In this document: positions 36,508 through 43,673 of the stretch, one piece after another
How the letters are laid out: the number at the start of each line of letters is the position of its first letter
How positions within the stretch are numbered: position 1 is the first letter of the stretch
Source: Bacteroidetes bacterium HGW-Bacteroidetes-5
Lineage (GTDB): Bacteria; Bacteroidota; Bacteroidia; Bacteroidales; UBA932
DNA length: 64,000 bases
NCBI GenBank assembly: GCA_002842515.1
Contig: PHDC01000002.1
Location: 316,744 to 380,743 of the forward strand
Direction of reading: 5' to 3'
The notes under the pieces: generated by a model
The model's database searches: none
Seen by the model: only the letters and a program-made list of their open reading frames with translations
Told to the model about the DNA's origin: nothing
Program-made: the position numbers and the translations under genes

Positions 36508-36722
36508 TGGACAATATTACTGTAAATCAAAATGGTCTGGTCTCGTTGACAATGAGTCAGATGTGCAGAATAACCGGTGGATCCGGGGGTTGGGACTACG
36601 AAATTGCCGAGTATCTGGGCAGAGGTGCCGGGTATAGTATTAAAAAGATGTGGAAGCTTTTCCAATTTCTGAGTAAGAACCTATATGAGATGCAGGCAAA
36701 TACGCAGGTAATTTACAAGTAA
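36507..36722 (+). CDS. Double-glycine leader peptide B, candidate bacteriocin precursor
   Basis: The 71-residue precursor has the leader end LVSLTMSQMCRITGG, very like the Bacteroidales GG-leader pattern (SxxxMxxITGG), with cleavage predicted after Gly25. The mature part has 46 residues beginning SGGWDYEIAEYL. It contains GRGAG (a GxxxG motif) and a basic aromatic helix (SIKKMWKLFQFLSKNL), has no Cys and has net charge about +2. The start overlaps the stop of peptide A (TGATG), with GGAGG seven bases upstream, so the two are translated in tandem. No immunity gene is recognisable nearby. Confidence 0.85.
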   Translation: MDNITVNQNGLVSLTMSQMCRITGGSGGWDYEIAEYLGRGAGYSIKKMWKLFQFLSKNLYEMQANTQVIYK

Positions 36723-36771
36723 AATTCCCGTAAAATTACACTTTAAAGGGAGTTTGTAATAGAAAAAAAAT

Positions 36772-36779
36772 TATCTTTG
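36772..36779 (+). promoter_or_regulatory. -7 element before the TolC-family gene
   Basis: TATCTTTG lies only seven bases before ATG 36786, so the mRNA would be leaderless or nearly so. TTTG at 36753-36756 is 15 bp upstream, closer than the usual 19. The track's TTG start at 36777 falls inside this box and is rejected. Confidence 0.55.
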
Positions 36780-36785
36780 CGCATT

Positions 36786-38105
36786 ATGAAAATTAATTAC
36801 AAACTCCCATTATTACTACTTCTGATTATCCCCTCACTTCTCTCAGGACAAAAGAGATGGAGTCTTCAGGAGTGCATAAGATACGCCTGGGATAACAACC
36901 TGCGCATTAAACAGCAGGAACTCTCAATAGAACAGAGTGAAAACAATCTTGCCCAGGCAAAGCTTAACTATATTCCAACCCTAAATGCATCTGTGAGTCA
37001 CTCAATGAACTGGGGTCGCTCTGTGAATATCCAGGATTTGGAAATTGTAGAGAACAAACTATCTCAAAGCACAAGTGCCAGCGCACGAGCGGCAGTGAGT
37101 ATCTTCGAAGGTTTCACCCGAAAGAATGACATCAAAAGCAAAGGCATAGTTGTTGAGGTGTCACTACAGGAGGTTGAACAACTCAAAAACAACATATCGG
37201 TTGAGATTGCACGCTCCTATCTTCAGATTCTTCTCTCAAGAGAGATTTTAAAAACTGCTCAGGAGAGTATTAAGAGCGTAGAGGAGCAACTTGAGAGGGC
37301 AAACAAGCTTGTAGATGCCGGCAGCGTAGCTTACAGCACGCTTTTAGAGGTGCAGGCACAACTTGCCGCAGAGAGATTTCAGGTTGTAAACGCAAAGAAC
37401 CAGTTGAAGAGCTCTCTTCTGACGCTCAAACATCTTCTGGATCTTGAAGGTGATGCAAGTTTTGATATCGAGGATGTAAATGTTGATTTTCTTATAACCG
37501 GGTTCTCCGGTGAGGATGTTGATGAACTTTTCCGTTTATCCCAATCTCTGCCCCAAATTAAGAGTGCAGAGCTAAATTTGGAAAACTCCGGCCTTCAGCT
37601 CGCAATTGCAAAGGGAAGAGCTCTCCCGTCGGTAACCTTCTCCGCAGGCTACGGCTCCTATTACAGCGACAGCAGAGAGCAGGCTTTCTTTGATCAATTT
37701 AACGAAAACAGAAATCCATCTCTGGGATTTGGTTTGAATATTCCGATATTCAATAACCACCAAATAAAAACTTCCGTAAAAAATGCCAAACTGGGGGTAA
37801 GAAGTGCTACCATTGAGGTAAAAAACAGACAACAAATACTTTACAAAGAGATTCAACAGGCAAATAATGATGCTGTCTCTTATTACGAAAGATATAAAGC
37901 TTCCGAGAGTAATGTGAAGGCTATGGAAGAGTCATTCCGTTATGTTCAGCAAAAATTTGATATCGGCATTTTAAGTGCCACCGACTATACAGTTGCAAAA
38001 ACAAACCTGTTTAAAGCTCAGTCGGAATTTTATCAATCTAAATATCAATATGTTTTCCAATTGAAAATCCTCGATTTTTATAAAGGAAAATCAATCTCTC
38101 TCTAA
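36786..38105 (+). CDS. TolC-family outer membrane efflux protein
   Basis: The 439-residue protein has a signal peptide (LPLLLLLIIPSLLSGQ) and two repeats of the outer-membrane efflux domain. Each repeat has long helices that form the periplasmic tunnel and a short beta segment (SVSHSMNWGRSVN; SAGYGSYYSDSREQ). TolC proteins provide the outer-membrane exit duct for type I secretion and tripartite pumps. It lies 63 bases after the bacteriocin-like genes and 11 before the adaptor gene, but has its own -7 box. It may serve the C39 exporter, other pumps, or both. Confidence 0.93.
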   Translation: MKINYKLPLLLLLIIPSLLSGQKRWSLQECIRYAWDNNLRIKQQELSIEQSENNLAQAKLNYIPTLNASVSHSMNWGRSVNIQDLEIVENKLSQSTSASARAAVSIFEGFTRKNDIKSKGIVVEVSLQEVEQLKNNISVEIARSYLQILLSREILKTAQESIKSVEEQLERANKLVDAGSVAYSTLLEVQAQLAAERFQVVNAKNQLKSSLLTLKHLLDLEGDASFDIEDVNVDFLITGFSGEDVDELFRLSQSLPQIKSAELNLENSGLQLAIAKGRALPSVTFSAGYGSYYSDSREQAFFDQFNENRNPSLGFGLNIPIFNNHQIKTSVKNAKLGVRSATIEVKNRQQILYKEIQQANNDAVSYYERYKASESNVKAMEESFRYVQQKFDIGILSATDYTVAKTNLFKAQSEFYQSKYQYVFQLKILDFYKGKSISL

Positions 38106-38116
38106 ATGTAAAAGCG

Positions 38117-39379
38117 ATGAATTTTAAAAAAAATATCAAGTGGATTATTGCCGTTGTACTTGTAGTGATAGTAGTACTTGCAGTAATCGGGAGCAAAAAT
38201 AACAAGAGCGCAATCCAGGTGACAACCGAGAAGATTGGCAAAAGCAGCATAATTGAGGTAATTCCCGCAAATGGCAAAATTAAACCTGTTGTGGAGGTGA
38301 AAATCAGCCCTGATGTCTCCGGTGAGATTATTGAGCTCCACTTTAAGGAGGGTGATTATATCCGCAAAGGAGACCTTATTATTAAGATCAAGCAGGATGT
38401 ATATATCTCAATGAGAGAGCGTGCAGAGGCCTCCCTTAATTCTGTTAAGGCACAACTTACTCAAATGCAGGCTCAGTTTTCTCAAATTGAACAAACCTAT
38501 ACCAGGAATAAAACACTTTTTGATCAGAAGGTAATTTCTGAATCTGAATACGAGAGCATATACTCTCAATATAAGGTTGCCAAAGAGCAGATTAAAGCTG
38601 CCGAATTCAATGTAAAGAGTGCAGGCGCCACTCTTAAAGAGGCGGTTGAAAACCTCACTAAGACTGTCATATATGCACCAATGGACGGAATTATATCTAA
38701 AATGAGCGTGGAGAAGGGTGAACGAGTTGTTGGTACAAGTCAGATGGCAGGTACAGAGATGCTGCGTATTGCAAATTTTGAGCAGATGGAGGTTTTAGTG
38801 GATGTGAACGAGAACGACATAATACGAATTGAGAAGGGAGATACTGCCACAGTCGAAGTTGATGCCTACCCAAATCGTAAGTTTACCGGAGTTGTTACCC
38901 AAATTGCAAACTCAGCCAAGAATATCGGATCTTCAATAGACCAGGTAACAAATTTTGAGGTTAAGATATATCTGGTCACCGAATCATACTCAGACCTTGC
39001 ACAGGATGGTAAAAATCCATTCCGCCCCGGAATGTCTGCATCCGTTTCAATTCAGACATCCAGAGTTGAGAACGCACTCTCAATACCTCTTCAATCTATA
39101 ACCACCCGTTCTGACCTTATTGCAGATAGTGTTAAGGCAAAGATGGGGGTTAATGAGTCACTTGAGCAAGTTTTCGTTGTTAAGGAAGACAACTCTGTTG
39201 AGGTTAGAACAATCACAACAGGAATTCAGGATCTAACTAAAATAGAGGTGGTAACAGGGCTTAACGAGGGAGATATAATTGTAACAGCGCCATTCTCTGC
39301 TATCAGCAAAACATTGAAGCGGGAGTCAAAGGTAAAGATCGTTACCGAAGAGATGCTTAAGAAACCAATTAAACTTTAA
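38117..39379 (+). CDS. Periplasmic adaptor (HlyD/MacA/RND type)
   Basis: The 420-residue membrane fusion protein has an N-terminal anchor helix (WIIAVVLVVIVVLAVIG). A biotinyl-lipoyl half motif comes first (VSPDVSGEIIELHFKEGDYI). A helical hairpin (about 95-185) and the second half (VIYAPMDGIISKMSVEKGERV) follow, then beta-barrel and C-terminal domains. It bridges an inner-membrane pump and TolC. Its usual partners, MacB-type permease genes, are absent: the next gene is tsaB, overlapping by one base. The only ABC exporter nearby is the C39 protein. Confidence 0.92.
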   Translation: MNFKKNIKWIIAVVLVVIVVLAVIGSKNNKSAIQVTTEKIGKSSIIEVIPANGKIKPVVEVKISPDVSGEIIELHFKEGDYIRKGDLIIKIKQDVYISMRERAEASLNSVKAQLTQMQAQFSQIEQTYTRNKTLFDQKVISESEYESIYSQYKVAKEQIKAAEFNVKSAGATLKEAVENLTKTVIYAPMDGIISKMSVEKGERVVGTSQMAGTEMLRIANFEQMEVLVDVNENDIIRIEKGDTATVEVDAYPNRKFTGVVTQIANSAKNIGSSIDQVTNFEVKIYLVTESYSDLAQDGKNPFRPGMSASVSIQTSRVENALSIPLQSITTRSDLIADSVKAKMGVNESLEQVFVVKEDNSVEVRTITTGIQDLTKIEVVTGLNEGDIIVTAPFSAISKTLKRESKVKIVTEEMLKKPIKL

Positions 39380-40116
39380 TGTCAACTGCAGAACCACTAC
39401 TGCTCTACATTGAAACCAGTACTGAGGTTTGCTCTGTAGCAATATCCTCTTCAGATGTGGTTTTATACCGAAAAATTGTTCGGGAACCAAAAGCTCACGC
39501 CCGAATAATTGCCCCTATGATTGAAGATCTTTTCAAGGAGGTGGGCTTTGGAATTGAGAAGTGTGACGCAGTTGTTGTGAGCGAAGGGCCCGGCTCATAC
39601 ACAGGATTGAGGGTCGGAGTTGCTCTGGCTAAAGGGCTCTGTTTCGCATCCAGAAAACCTTTGATATCGGTAGGATCTCTGGATTTACTGGCCAATTTGG
39701 CATCAGATATAGTTCTCTCACAAAAATCGTCTCAAGAGTACTCCGGTGTAGAGTCAATAGTTCCTATGATTGATGCCAGAAGGATGGAGGTATATACTGC
39801 AACCTATACAAAAGATGCTCAGAGGTTGACACCGGTTGAGGCATTGGTCGTTGATGAAAATAGTTTTGCAGTTCTCCTTTCTAAGGGAGTTACCTTATTT
39901 TGCGGAGATGGATCGGCAAAAGTAAGTACAATAATTGACCATCCAAATGCAAAATTCCTCTCCATAGACTCTATAGCAGAAGGTATGGTAAAGAGAGCAG
40001 TAACGAAGTTCCGAGAGGGACTCTTTGAAGATGTTGCCTATTTCGAGCCTTTCTACTTAAAAGATTTTAGAGCAGGAGTCTCAAAAAGAGGTCCGCTCAA
40101 TATGAAGAGCAGATAG
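39379..40116 (+). CDS. tsaB: tRNA threonylcarbamoyladenosine biosynthesis protein TsaB
   Basis: This 245-residue ASKHA-fold protein dimerises with TsaD to install the t6A modification at position 37 of ANN-decoding tRNAs. The signature VSEGPGSYTGLRVGVALAKGL is intact, with LLYIETSTEVCSVAI at the N-terminus. The start codon overlaps the stop of the adaptor gene (TAATG). Why this tRNA gene is linked to an efflux pair is not apparent. It converges on the TlpA-like gene four bases on. Confidence 0.93.
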   Translation: MSTAEPLLLYIETSTEVCSVAISSSDVVLYRKIVREPKAHARIIAPMIEDLFKEVGFGIEKCDAVVVSEGPGSYTGLRVGVALAKGLCFASRKPLISVGSLDLLANLASDIVLSQKSSQEYSGVESIVPMIDARRMEVYTATYTKDAQRLTPVEALVVDENSFAVLLSKGVTLFCGDGSAKVSTIIDHPNAKFLSIDSIAEGMVKRAVTKFREGLFEDVAYFEPFYLKDFRAGVSKRGPLNMKSR

Positions 40117-40120
40117 TCTC

Positions 40121-41275
40121 CTATTTTAAAAGTGATGCCAATTTAGTTTCCAGTGCCGCTCCGTAAATATTTTTCGCAACAATGGATCCGCTTCTGTCTA
40201 TGAGAAAATTTGCCGGAAGATTCTGTATATTGTAAGTAGTTATTGCAGAAGAGTTTGCTCCAAGTCCATCACAAACACTTATCCAAGGAATCTGTTGCTC
40301 TGCAACAGCTCTTGCCCAGGCAGTTTTGTCTGTATCTGCCGATACCTGATAGATTTCAAACCCTTTTGAATTATATTTATCGTAAAGATCGAAGTACTCT
40401 CTGGTTTGCATCCTCTGGTTTGCATCTGTAACACTCCAGAATGAGAGAAGTATAACCTTACCGGAAAGATCACTCAACAAACGAATATTGGCCTTTGTAT
40501 CGGGGAGAGAGAGCTCCGGAAACCCTCTTTGTGATGCATCAAGGATTTTTGAGTTAATAATCTCCGATCTCTCTCGTACGGTAATTTCATCCATCAGCCT
40601 TGAAACATATTTTGATCCTGGGTAGATTACCTGAAGTGAGTCGTAAACTCGGCGAAACAGAAGAACATCTCTAAGATCTGCAAAGAGGGGAACATCCGAA
40701 GAGAATCTATGATAGAGCAGAATCATATTTGTTATAGATCCCGAGTTGGTGTAGATGTATTTTATTGCATCCTGTTTTTGCTTAACATAGACCGAACCCA
40801 ATGCATAGTTTAGTTCCGTCATCTTTTGTGCATCATTCGCGCTTACTGCCTCTTGCATCTTAACTCTTAGGGAGTCAAACTTTGCTTGTGATTGTGATAT
40901 CTTTTTTTCAAGTGATATGAGCAGCGAACTCTCGGCAGAGCCCTCAACTATAGGATTGGTACCTAAAGTGTCTGTTTGTAGCTTCACCTTTTCTCCCGGA
41001 AGCAGAATCAGAGATGCAATTTTTCTATCCTTGTAGTATAGATAATAGAATTCCGGTGATGCTGAGGTGAGTTTTATATTGTATCTGAACTCCCCTTTTT
41101 GGTCAAGTTTTATGGTGTCCAGAACATTTTGAACATTTATATTCAATATTTTAACAACTATTTCACTATTGGCAAGACCGTCTACTTTTCCCTCCACCTT
41201 AGCTCTGTGACTCTTGGTTGTGCACGAAACTACCAGAATAAGAGATAGAATCAGGGCAATTGAATTTCTGATCAT
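40121..41275 (-). CDS. DUF4369 - thioredoxin-like lipoprotein lacking the CxxC motif
   Basis: The 384-residue lipoprotein has a signal peptide with lipobox LVVSC. A DUF4369 domain (about 25-120) is followed by a helical linker and a C-terminal TlpA/thioredoxin-like domain (about 245-384), with VILLSFWSVTDANQRM and the cis-Pro loop NLPANFLID. Homologs have CxxC after the Trp; here the position reads SVTDA, so it cannot act as a classical thiol oxidoreductase. It may bind or recognise a ligand or protein in the periplasm. It is the last gene of a long minus-strand run. Confidence 0.86.
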   Translation of the reverse strand: MIRNSIALILSLILVVSCTTKSHRAKVEGKVDGLANSEIVVKILNINVQNVLDTIKLDQKGEFRYNIKLTSASPEFYYLYYKDRKIASLILLPGEKVKLQTDTLGTNPIVEGSAESSLLISLEKKISQSQAKFDSLRVKMQEAVSANDAQKMTELNYALGSVYVKQKQDAIKYIYTNSGSITNMILLYHRFSSDVPLFADLRDVLLFRRVYDSLQVIYPGSKYVSRLMDEITVRERSEIINSKILDASQRGFPELSLPDTKANIRLLSDLSGKVILLSFWSVTDANQRMQTREYFDLYDKYNSKGFEIYQVSADTDKTAWARAVAEQQIPWISVCDGLGANSSAITTYNIQNLPANFLIDRSGSIVAKNIYGAALETKLASLLK

Positions 41276-41289
41276 AATAAGATATTGAG

Positions 41290-41688
41290 TTATAATTTTA
41301 TTTTTGAGTTGATGGCATTTGCAATTTCTGCCATTTCACTGCTCTCAAGTTTGAATTTTGGTTTTCTGAAATCCATATCGCTCTCGCTGTTTATGGGAAT
41401 CAAATGGATATGAGCGTGAGGAACCTCCATTCCAAGAACTGCTACCCCAACCCTTTTACAAGGGATGACCTCTTTTATCCCCTTAGCCACCCTCTGTGCG
41501 AAGGCGAACATAGCGGCTAACTCTTCACTCTCCATATCAAAAATATAGTCAGTCTCACTCTTTGGCACTACCAATGTGTGCCCTTTTGATACCGGATTGA
41601 TATCCAAAAAGGCATAGAAGCGCTCACTCTCGGCAACCTTGAATGATGGAATCTCTCCGGCTATGATTTTTGAGAAAATTGTAGCCAT
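41290..41688 (-). CDS. HIT-family hydrolase
   Basis: This histidine-triad nucleotide-binding protein of 132 residues has the active-site motif HAHIHLIP, with a second His in KGHTLVVPK. HIT proteins hydrolyse nucleoside phosphoramidates or dinucleotide polyphosphates in the cytoplasm; the true substrate here is unknown. It follows greA by only three bases, an arrangement that suggests co-translation. Confidence 0.92.
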   Translation of the reverse strand: MATIFSKIIAGEIPSFKVAESERFYAFLDINPVSKGHTLVVPKSETDYIFDMESEELAAMFAFAQRVAKGIKEVIPCKRVGVAVLGMEVPHAHIHLIPINSESDMDFRKPKFKLESSEMAEIANAINSKIKL

Positions 41689-41691
41689 AAT

Positions 41692-42165
41692 CTATTTTGA
41701 AATCTCCAGAATTTCGAATTTAACTACTCCTGAAGGAACCTTAACTTCAACTATATTACCCTTCTCCTTACCAATAAGAGCCTTGCCGATAGGTGTGGCA
41801 GCAGCTAGCTTTCCCTCCCTCAGATTTGCCTCTGTCTCTCCCACCAGGGTATACTCCACAACTGAATTATTATTAAGGTTTTTTAACTTAACCTTGTTCA
41901 TAATCTGTATGTGAGTTGTATTGATTCTTGACTCATCAATTATCCTGGCATTGGCTATCATCTCCTCGAGTTTTGAGATTTTTAACTCCAGAAGCCCCTG
42001 AGCCTCTTTCGCTGCATCGTACTCTGCATTCTCCGAGAGGTCCCCCTTATCTCTCGCCTCTGCTATCTGTCGTGATATGGCAGGTCGTTCAACGGATACC
42101 AGTTGATGAAAGTCTGCCTTAAGCTTCTCTAAGCCCTCTAGGGTTAAATAATGAATTTTTGACAT
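41692..42165 (-). CDS. greA: Transcription elongation factor GreA
   Basis: The 157-residue factor stimulates transcript cleavage by backtracked RNA polymerase. The N-terminal coiled coil carries the tip acidic residues (EARDKGDLSENAEYDAAKE), and the C-terminal FKBP-like domain has TPIGKALIGKEKGNIVEV. It has a promoter element and a terminator-like hairpin in its own leader, so its expression may be separated from the upstream ribF unit. Confidence 0.97.
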   Translation of the reverse strand: MSKIHYLTLEGLEKLKADFHQLVSVERPAISRQIAEARDKGDLSENAEYDAAKEAQGLLELKISKLEEMIANARIIDESRINTTHIQIMNKVKLKNLNNNSVVEYTLVGETEANLREGKLAAATPIGKALIGKEKGNIVEVKVPSGVVKFEILEISK

Positions 42166-42183
42166 AATATAGAAAAATTAAAA

Positions 42184-42206
42184 AGAATCCTGCAGAACAG
42201 GACTCT
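42184..42206 (-). promoter_or_regulatory. Terminator-like hairpin in the greA leader
   Basis: On the minus strand AGAGTCCTG-TTCTG-CAGGATTCT forms nine pairs (one G-U) and runs into TTTTTAATTTTT. It lies after the greA -7 box and 18 bases before the ATG, where an attenuator would be. Confidence 0.6.
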
Positions 42207-42211
42207 TTGTA

Positions 42212-42219
42212 CAAAGATA
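42212..42219 (-). promoter_or_regulatory. -7 element of greA
   Basis: TATCTTTG on the minus strand, 46 bases before the greA start. No TTTG at -33 is visible. Confidence 0.5.
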
Positions 42220-42243
42220 AAAAACATTTTATTAATAAAAAAA

Positions 42244-42738
42244 CTAATCCCGGAATTTAGGGGCGGCAATCTCAGAATAGATAATTAACATAGCAGGGTC
42301 AAAGCCCCCTTTAAAAACTCCATCCGAAAGTGCGCTCTCACTTTCATAATCGTGGTCTGCAATTTCGGCACTGTCATAAATATCTCTGGGTGTAGTATCA
42401 ACTAATGGTTCAAACGATTGAAGAGGTATAACCGGTACATACTCAATTTTACTCTCACTCTTAACTGCCACAGGAGTAGCCTCAACTCTCTGAGATGTTA
42501 TTGAGGCATAGGGGTCCTCAAAATCATAATCAAAATCTTTACGATCTCTCTCATCATCCTCTAAAATATCTGCAAACAGAGCAGATATCGAGTTTTTTGG
42601 CTTTTCTTCATAGCCTCCGGTTTCGTAGGAGGGGTTGCTTTTCATAGCAGCTTTACGCTCCCGCTTCTTCTTCTCACTGAAGATCTGATATGCCATTATT
42701 GCGACTGCGGCAAGAATGGAGATAATTGTTGAATCCAT
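42244..42738 (-). CDS. Conserved single-pass membrane protein, unknown function
   Basis: The 164-residue protein starts with a membrane helix (IISILAAVAIMAYQIF), followed by a basic patch (SEKKKRERKAA), which predicts the C-terminus in the cytoplasm. The rest is acidic, low in order and rich in Asp/Glu/Ser/Tyr (DDERDRKDFDYDFEDPYAS). The last 20 residues (FDPAMLIIYSEIAAPKF) look like a short conserved helix. I recognise no family with a known function. It is 14 bases downstream of ribF in the same operon. Confidence 0.75.
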   Translation of the reverse strand: MDSTIISILAAVAIMAYQIFSEKKKRERKAAMKSNPSYETGGYEEKPKNSISALFADILEDDERDRKDFDYDFEDPYASITSQRVEATPVAVKSESKIEYVPVIPLQSFEPLVDTTPRDIYDSAEIADHDYESESALSDGVFKGGFDPAMLIIYSEIAAPKFRD

Positions 42739-42752
42739 TGTATACCTGAATA

Positions 42753-43673
42753 TTACCTTAATTTTTCAAAATTCTCCGGCAGAATTGTCATTGCGCTCTC
42801 TCTATCTCTGACAAGCTGCTCTTTGAGCTCCTGCAAAGATGCAAATTTATGTTCATCCCGAAGCCTTTTTACAAACTCAATTTTAAAAGAGAGCCCGTAA
42901 ATATCATCTTCAAAATCCAGAATATGAGTCTCAATGGTCTTTTCACTCATATTTGAGACTGTAGGCCTTGTTCCGATATTTGTAATTCCTCTGTAGCTCT
43001 TTCCCAAACTCTCTGCCCATACTGCATAAACACCATCAGCCGGCAATAGTTTAAGAGGTTCATAAAGCATAATGTTGGCTGTGGGAAAGCCGATGGTTCT
43101 CCCTATCCTTTGACCCTCGACCACTACCCCCTCCAATCCGTAGCGATATCCAAGCATAATGTTCGCCCTCTCTATGTTTCCTCCAAGAAGTGACTCCCGA
43201 ATTTTTGTTGAGCTGATTATAGTACTATCTGAATCATTTCCGCTAACAAACTCATCTACCCTCACAGGGGTAATCCCTACAGAGTTCGCTATCTCAAACA
43301 TCTGCTCCTGAGTCTGATCAAGATCGCTTCCCACCCTATGATCGTAACCAACAACAAGGGTAGTCACTCCGTAGCAATCCTTTAAATAATTCCGGAAGAA
43401 CTGCTCTGTGGTTTGCCGGGCAAAATCCCTGTCAAAAGTGAGAACGTGAACATCGTCAATGCCCATCGAGTGAAGAAGTTTTCTCTTCTCCTCAAGAGAT
43501 GTAAGTAGCCTGAACCTGGCTGCATCCTGTTGCAAAACGGCTCTGGGATGGGGCCAGAATGTAATTACCGCAGATCTCCCATTCTGTTCTTTCGCAAGAG
43601 AACATACCCTCTCCAGCACAGCGGAATGACCTCTGTGAACTCCATCAAAGAATCCTGTACTGGCTATAACCAT
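42753..43673 (-). CDS. ribF: Bifunctional riboflavin kinase / FAD synthetase
   Basis: This 306-residue enzyme makes FMN from riboflavin and then FAD. The adenylyltransferase half starts TGFFDGVHRGHSAVL and contains STKIRESL. The kinase half has GRTIGFPTANI and a C-terminal helical segment. The N-terminus is about ten residues shorter than in E. coli, common in Bacteroidetes. Its start overlaps the 3' end of the glycogen fusion gene by ten bases, which couples flavin cofactor synthesis to that operon. Confidence 0.96.
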   Translation of the reverse strand: MVIASTGFFDGVHRGHSAVLERVCSLAKEQNGRSAVITFWPHPRAVLQQDAARFRLLTSLEEKRKLLHSMGIDDVHVLTFDRDFARQTTEQFFRNYLKDCYGVTTLVVGYDHRVGSDLDQTQEQMFEIANSVGITPVRVDEFVSGNDSDSTIISSTKIRESLLGGNIERANIMLGYRYGLEGVVVEGQRIGRTIGFPTANIMLYEPLKLLPADGVYAVWAESLGKSYRGITNIGTRPTVSNMSEKTIETHILDFEDDIYGLSFKIEFVKRLRDEHKFASLQELKEQLVRDRESAMTILPENFEKLR

